Positions 59,375 to 64,000 of a DNA stretch of 64,000 nt are shown here, one piece after another. The DNA comes from Streptomyces sp. SW4. Its GTDB lineage: Bacteria > Actinomycetota > Actinomycetes > Streptomycetales > Streptomycetaceae. The stretch spans positions 4,833,001-4,897,000 of the forward strand of contig QKWM01000004.1 of assembly GCA_003248315.1 (NCBI GenBank). The letters are read 5' to 3'. Under the pieces are notes generated by a model, which saw only the letters and a program-made list of their open reading frames with translations, ran no database searches and was not told the origin of the DNA. The first letter of the stretch is position 1; each line of letters begins with the position of its first letter. A program made the position numbers and the translations under genes.

Positions 59375-61215
59375 ATGAACTCCAGCCACGCCGTCGCCGC
59401 CGTCGCCCTGGTCGTCGTCGCCACCGTCCTCGTCGGCGCCTTCGGCCTGCGCATCTCCCGCACCACCTCCGACTTCTACGTCGCCTCCCGCACCGTCGGC
59501 CCCCGCCTGAACGCCGCCGCCATCAGCGGCGAGTACCTCTCCGCCGCGTCCTTCCTGGGCATCGCCGGCCTGGTCCTGGTCCAGGGCCCCGACATGCTCT
59601 GGTACCCGGTCGGCTACACCGCCGGCTACCTGGTCCTGCTGCTGTTCGTCGCCGCCCCGCTGCGCCGCTCCGGGGCCTACACCCTGCCCGACTTCGCCGA
59701 GGCCCGGCTCGCCTCGCAGGCCGTCCGCCGCCTCGCCGGGGCCTTCGTCGTCGGCGTCGGCTGGCTCTACCTGCTGCCCCAGCTCCAGGGCGCCGGACTC
59801 ACCCTCACCGTGCTCACCGACGCCCCCGACTGGCTCGGCGGGGTGATCGTCGCCGTCGTCGTCACCGCCATCGTCGCCGCCGGCGGCATGCGCAGCATCA
59901 CGTTCGTGCAGGCCTTCCAGTACTGGCTCAAACTCACCGCGCTGCTCGTCCCCGCCCTCTTCCTGATCCTGGCCTGGCAGGGCGACGGCGCCCCCAGCCG
60001 CGCCTTCGACGAACCGGCCGCCTTCCGCGAGCAGCGCTCCGTCCGGGTCGAGGACGACCTCTCGCTGAAGCTGGAGGCCCCGCTCACCGTCGCCGTCGAC
60101 GGCACCGTGGACGGCCGCTCCCACGACGGCGCCCGCCGGCGCCTGCCGGCCGGCACGCACCGCATCGACGCCGGCACCCGCCTCACCTTCGCCGAGGGCG
60201 ACACCGTCCCGGCCGCCGGGCGCGGCGGCGACGACGCCCTGTCGCCCTCCCGCGCCGAGAGCCGCACCGACCGCCCGCTGTACGCCACCTACGGCCTGAT
60301 CCTCGCCACCTTCCTCGGCACGATGGGCCTGCCGCACGTCGTCGTCCGCTTCTACACCAGCCCGCACGGCGTCGCCGCCCGCCGCACCACCGTCGCCGTC
60401 CTCGGCCTGATCGGCGCCTTCTACCTGCTCCCGCCCGTCTACGGCGCCCTGGGCCGCCTCTACGCCCCCGAGCTCACCCTCACCGGGGACGCGGACGCCG
60501 CCGTCCTGCTGCTGCCGGAGCGGATGATCGGGGGAGTGGGCGGAGACCTGCTCGGCGCGCTGGTCGCGGGCGGCGCCTTCGCGGCGTTCCTGTCCACCGC
60601 CTCCGGCCTGACCATGGCCGTGGCCGGGGTGCTCACCCAGGACGTGCTGCCCTCCCGCGGCGTACGGCACTTCCGGCTCGGCACCGTCCTCGCCATGGCC
60701 GCGCCCCTCGCGGCGAGCGTCCTGGTGGGCGGGCTGCCCGTCGCCGACGCCGTCGGACTGGCCTTCGCCGTCTCCGCCTCCTCCTTCTGCCCGCTGCTCG
60801 TCCTCGGCATCTGGTGGCGGCGGCTGACCCCGCCCGGCGCGGCGGCCGGCATGCTGGTCGGCGGCGGCGCCGCGCTCGTGGCCGTCGCGGCCACCATGAC
60901 CGGCGTACCGGTGGGCGGCACGCTGCACGCCCTGCTGGCCTGGCCGGCGCTGTGGTCGGTGCCGCTGGGCTTCCTCACCATGATCCTGGTGTCGCTGGCC
61001 ACGCCGGGCCGGGTCCCCGCCGGGACGGCGGCGATCCTGGCCCGGTTCCACCTGCCCGAGGAACTGCGCACGGAGGAGCTGCGCGCGGACGAGCTCCACC
61101 CGCAGGAGCTGCACACGGACGAACCGCGCACGGAAGGACCGCGGGGCCGCGAGCCGCGGGAGCCGGGCGCGGGGAGCGGCGTACGCCGGACACGGACCCG
61201 GGGGTGCGGGCATGA
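59375..61215 (+). CDS. Sodium/solute symporter (SSF) with large extramembrane insert
   Basis: An SSF-family transporter of about 613 residues, in the monocarboxylate/acetate permease group. SSF features are SDFYVASRTVGPRLNAAAIS, GEYLSAASFLGIAGLVLVQG, TLPDFAEARLASQAVRRLAG and TFLGTMGLPHVVVRFYTSPH. Between QYWLKLTALLVPALFLILAW and YATYGLILATFLGTMG is an insert of about 95 residues with beta-like pattern. The tail has five-residue repeats (LRTEE, LRADE, LHPQE, LHTDE). The TGA at 61213-61215 is reached by a break near 61180 and overlaps the kinase ATG. Confidence 0.9.
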
Positions 61216-62415
61216 GCGGATTCCTGGCCGGGCTGTGCGTCGCCGCACTGCCCCTGCTCGCCGCCGGCTTCTGGCTGGGCCGGCGCACCGCCCGCCCCCA
61301 GAGCCCCGGCGACCTGGGCACCCCGTGGAGCACGCCACCTTCCAGACCCTGCACACCGCCTCGCTCGCCGCACCGCCGCTGCGCGCCGGACTGACCGAGG
61401 AGACCGCCCGCAAGTCGGCCCGCAAGCTCCGCTCCCTGCTGGGCACCGACGCGCTCTGCCTCACCGACGAGAAGGAGGTGCTGGTCTGGGACGGCGCGGG
61501 CGCCCACCACCGCACCGAGATCATGGAACGCCTCGCCGGCCCGCTGGAGACCGGCCGCGGCGAGGCCTTCCGCTCACCTGCGACACCCCCGACTGCGCGG
61601 TCCGCTGGGCCGTCGTCGCCCCGCTCACCGTGGACGACCGGGTGCACGGCGCCCTGGTGGCCTGCGCGCCCCGCGAGTCGGCCGTACTGGTGCGGGCCGC
61701 CGGGGAGGTGGCCCGGTGGGTCTCCGTCCAGCTGGAGCTGGCCGACCTCGACCAGTCCCGCACCCGCCTCATCGAGGCCGAGATCCGCGCCCTGCGCGCC
61801 CAGATCTCCCCGCACTTCATCTTCAACTCGCTCGCGGTGATCGCGTCCTTCGTGCGCACCGACCCCGAGCGCGCCCGCGAGCTGCTGCTGGAGTTCGCCG
61901 ACTTCACCCGCTACTCGTTCCGGCGCCACGGCGACTTCACCACCCTCGCCGACGAGCTGCACGCCATCGACCACTACCTGGCGCTGGTCCGGGCCCGCTT
62001 CGGCGACCGGCTCGCCGTCACCCTCCAGATCGCCCCGGAGGTGCTGCCGGTCGCCCTGCCCTTCCTGTGTCTGCAGCCGCTCGTGGAGAACGCGGTCAAG
62101 CACGGTCTGGAGGGCAAGTCCGACCGGTGCCACATCCAGATCACGGCGCAGGACGCGGGCGCCGAGGCCCTCGTCGTCATCGAGGACGACGGCGCCGGCA
62201 TGGACCCGGAGCTGCTGCGCCGCATCCTCGCCCGCGAGGTCAGCCCGTCGGGCGGCATCGGCCTGTCCAACGTGGACGACCGGCTCCGGCAGGTCTTCGG
62301 CGACGACCACGGCCTCGTCATCGAGACGGCCCCCGGCGCGGGCATGAAGATCACCGTCCGGCTGCCGAAGTACCAGCCGGGCGTCCATTCGGGAGGCCGG
62401 CTCAGCGGCCCCTGA
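61212..62415 (+). CDS. LytS-like sensor histidine kinase (GAF + His_kinase)
   Basis: A kinase of about 402 residues. One N-terminal transmembrane segment (GFLAGLCVAALPLLAAGFWL) is followed by a GAF-like domain (SARKLRSLLGTDALCLTDEK, VVAPLTVDDRVHGALVACAP) and the His_kinase domain with phosphoacceptor His in LRAQISPHFIFNSLAVIASF, the N-box LQPLVENAVKHGLE and DDGAGMDPELLRRI. Breaks near 61320 and 61575. Its start overlaps the symporter stop. It has no five-TM LytS sensor, so the symporter itself may be the sensor partner. Confidence 0.88.
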
Positions 62416-62423
62416 GGGAGGCG

Positions 62424-62591
62424 TCAGGAGCGAGTGGCGACCATCCCCAGGGTGAGCAGGCCGAGGACGACCCAGCCGAACCACAGCCAGCCGTTGCTGC
62501 CGAGCGCCACCGTGTAGGCCGTCACCGCGACGAGTCCGCCGATGGTGAACGCCCCCATCGTCTTCGTGGAACTGTCCGTCGAACCGGGCAT
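62424..62591 (-). CDS. Small membrane protein, conserved in Streptomyces
   Basis: An intact 55-residue protein with two transmembrane segments (TMGAFTIGGLVAVTAYTVAL and GWLWFGWVVLGLLTLGMVAT). ATG 62591 (MPGSTDSSTK) follows GAGGAGGGTGTCGCG, a strong site, and is preferred over the upstream ATG at 62624. It lies downstream of the CtaG-like gene on the same strand and may act near the respiratory chain; function unknown. Confidence 0.7.
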   Translation of the reverse strand: MPGSTDSSTKTMGAFTIGGLVAVTAYTVALGSNGWLWFGWVVLGLLTLGMVATRS

Positions 62592-62715
62592 CGCGACACC
62601 CTCCTCGAGGTCCGTTCCCTCCATGGTGCCCCGGTTTCGCGCCGGTGCGCCCCGGACGGCGGAAGCACGCGCCGGTCCGCTGCCGGCCGGGGCGTGCCCC
62701 GCCCGGCCCTCCCGG

Positions 62716-63669
62716 TCAGTTCCCGCGCGCGTTCAGCGAGGCCAGATAGGCGTTGTAGGCCTCCAGCTCCTTGTCCCCGTCGCGGTCGGCGGCGCGGTCC
62801 TTGCGGCGGGCCTGGCGCTGGTCGGAGGCGTACCACTGGAACAGCAGCGCGATCAGCACCAGCACGGACGGGATCTCGCTGAACGCCCAGGCGATGCCGC
62901 CGGCCGCGTTCTGGTCGGAGAGCGGGTCGACGCCCAGCGACGCGGGCGGGTTGTCGAACGTCTTGACCATGGTCGTGGAGGCCATCATCAGCGCGATGCC
63001 GAAGAACGCGTGGAACGGCATGCCCGCGAACAGCTCCAGCATCCGCATCAGGTACCCCGGCCGGTGCGGACCGGGGTCCACCCCCATGATCGGCCAGAAG
63101 AAGACCAGGCCCACGGCGAGGAAGTGGACCATCATCGCGATGTGCCCGGCCTTCGAGCCCATCAGGAAGTCGAACAGCGGCGTGAAGTACAGGCCGTACA
63201 GGCTCGCGATGAACAGCGGGATGGTGAACACCGGGTGCGTGACGACCCGCATGTACCGGCTGTGCAGCAGCATCAGCAGCAGCTCGCGCGGGCCCTTGCT
63301 GCCCCGCACCGCCGCCGGCGGCAGCGCCCGCAGCGCGAGCGTGATCGGGGCGCCCAGCAGGATCAGGATCGGCGACACCATGCTGATCACCATGTGCTGC
63401 ACCATGTGCACGCTGAACATGACCATGCCGTAGTCGTTCAGCTTGGTGCACATCATCAGCAGCACGCTGAGCACACCGGCGGCGTACGCCACGGTGCGGC
63501 CCACCGGCCACCGGTCACCGCGCCGCACCAGCCGGACGACGCCCCACCCGTACAGCGCCAGGCCGAGCAGGCAGGCGACGAGGAAGAACGTGTCCGTGGA
63601 CCACTCCAGGCCCCGCCCCAGCGTGAACGGCGGCAGATCCATCGTCATGCCGTGCCCGCTGTGATCCAT
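62716..63669 (-). CDS. Cytochrome c oxidase assembly protein, CtaG (caa3) family
   Basis: An intact polytopic protein of 317 residues of the Bacillus CtaG-like family that supports copper insertion into oxidase. About seven transmembrane segments, e.g. FFLVACLLGLALYGWGVVRL, VGRTVAYAAGVLSVLLMMC, FSVHMVQHMVISMVSPILIL, HFLAVGLVFFWPIMGVDPG and FAGMPFHAFFGIALMMAST. Multiple Met/His (MDHSGHGMTMD at the N terminus) could bind copper. ATG 63669. Separated from pfkA by a terminator. Confidence 0.88.
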   Translation of the reverse strand: MDHSGHGMTMDLPPFTLGRGLEWSTDTFFLVACLLGLALYGWGVVRLVRRGDRWPVGRTVAYAAGVLSVLLMMCTKLNDYGMVMFSVHMVQHMVISMVSPILILLGAPITLALRALPPAAVRGSKGPRELLLMLLHSRYMRVVTHPVFTIPLFIASLYGLYFTPLFDFLMGSKAGHIAMMVHFLAVGLVFFWPIMGVDPGPHRPGYLMRMLELFAGMPFHAFFGIALMMASTTMVKTFDNPPASLGVDPLSDQNAAGGIAWAFSEIPSVLVLIALLFQWYASDQRQARRKDRAADRDGDKELEAYNAYLASLNARGN

Positions 63670-63722
63670 CCGCCGGCTCCTGATTCGTGGGGTTGTACGT
63701 GTACGTCCGCCCCAAGACTAGA

Positions 63723-63755
63723 ACCGCCCCCGGCGACCTTCGTCACCGGGGCGGT
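63723..63755 (-). terminator. Terminator after pfkA
   Basis: ACCGCCCCCGG (63723-63733) pairs with CCGGGGCGGT (to 63755) with one bulged C, around a short loop containing TTCG. It lies 13 bp past the pfkA stop, upstream of the CtaG-like gene on the same strand. Confidence 0.7.
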
Positions 63756-63767
63756 CGAGCGGTGGGG

Positions 63768-64000
63768 TCAGAGGACGTTCTCCGCCTCGCCGTACCGGTC
63801 CTCCGGCACCGTCTTCAGCGTCTCGACGGCCTCCGCCAGGGACACCATCACGATGTCGGTGCCCCGCAGCGCGGTCATCCGGCCGAACTCGCCCCGGTGC
63901 ACCGCCTCCACCGCGTGCCACCCGAACCGCGTGGCCAGCACCCGGTCGTACGCGGTCGGCGTCCCGCCGCGCTGGACGTGCCCGAGGATCACCGGCCGCG
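63768..64000 (-). CDS. pfkA: 6-phosphofructokinase, C-terminal part (gene continues beyond window)
   Basis: The last 77 codons of an ATP- or PPi-type 6-phosphofructokinase of glycolysis. VILGHVQRGGTPTAYDRVLA is the conserved substrate-binding/signature segment near the C-terminal end of the catalytic fold (fructose-6-phosphate site). ATRFGWHAVEAVHRGEFGRM and MVSLAEAVETLKTVPEDRY are typical actinomycete endings. Start lies outside the window. Confidence 0.93.
   Translation of the reverse strand, partial: RPVILGHVQRGGTPTAYDRVLATRFGWHAVEAVHRGEFGRMTALRGTDIVMVSLAEAVETLKTVPEDRYGEAENVL

Noticed and set aside
59375-61840. One 821-residue symporter-kinase fusion protein
   Set aside because: The fused frame between about 61180 and 61320 is Arg/Pro-rich nonsense; separate genes with an ATGA overlap at 61212 and a proper signal-anchor start for the kinase fit better.

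Overview
The window is very G+C-rich (roughly three quarters G+C by eye) with strong G/C third-codon bias, GTG/TTG starts and actinomycete-specific families: DUF397 with its XRE regulator, an ECF41 sigma factor, F420-type luciferase-like oxidoreductases, urease ureABCFGD and a Cys-tailed BioB. This points to Streptomyces or a close relative. From memory, the gene order (pfkA end, ctaG-like, rocD, tripeptidyl-peptidase, urease, biotin genes, purB, sigJ-like, phoD, methionine-lyase-like) resembles an S. coelicolor chromosomal segment; I could not check that.

Layout. 1-8.4 kb: SbcC end, an Lrp regulator, rhodanese, an Imm21-like protein, a short-chain dehydrogenase, a DUF885 peptidase-like protein, a second Lrp regulator and a divergent Cys/Met PLP enzyme. 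8.5-14.2 kb: an ACT-GNAT protein, then a translationally coupled SWIM zinc-finger/DUF6493 pair. 14.6-21.3 kb: secreted PhoD phosphatase, a MocR-type remnant, an alpha/beta hydrolase, an ECF41 sigma factor, a GntR regulator with a clear promoter/operator and a ROK regulator. 21.5-25.1 kb: NarL-type two-component system beside an ABC exporter. 25.2-33.8 kb: Mug glycosylase, purB, an SGNH hydrolase, two CNNM/CBS membrane proteins and small enzymes. 34-38.6 kb: bioBAD with divergent bioF. 38.6-40.9 kb: DUF397/XRE/ATP-binding trio and an NlpC/P60 hydrolase behind a c-di-AMP riboswitch. 41.3-45.6 kb: a ClpP paralogue lacking its catalytic His, a helical partner gene, an orphan Phd-like antitoxin and a TetR with a divergent membrane protein. 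45.8-50.6 kb: urease. 50.7-55.4 kb: S33 peptidase, PlsC, an MFS transporter and an RpiB-like protein. 55.4-58.1 kb: Lrp-ddaH-rocD (arginine/ornithine). 58.2-62.4 kb: LytTR regulator, small membrane protein, sodium/solute symporter and LytS-like kinase in one run. 62.4-64 kb: small membrane protein, CtaG-like protein and the end of pfkA.

A major caveat is that most genes, including housekeeping ones (purB, bioABDF, ureCDFG), are broken by one-base frameshifts, typically a missing base in a C or G run. The direction is nearly always that of a single missing base, and the reading frame resumes with full conservation. I therefore treat these as probable sequencing/assembly errors and annotate each gene across its breaks. 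No rRNA, tRNA, CRISPR array, insertion sequence or replication origin was recognised.
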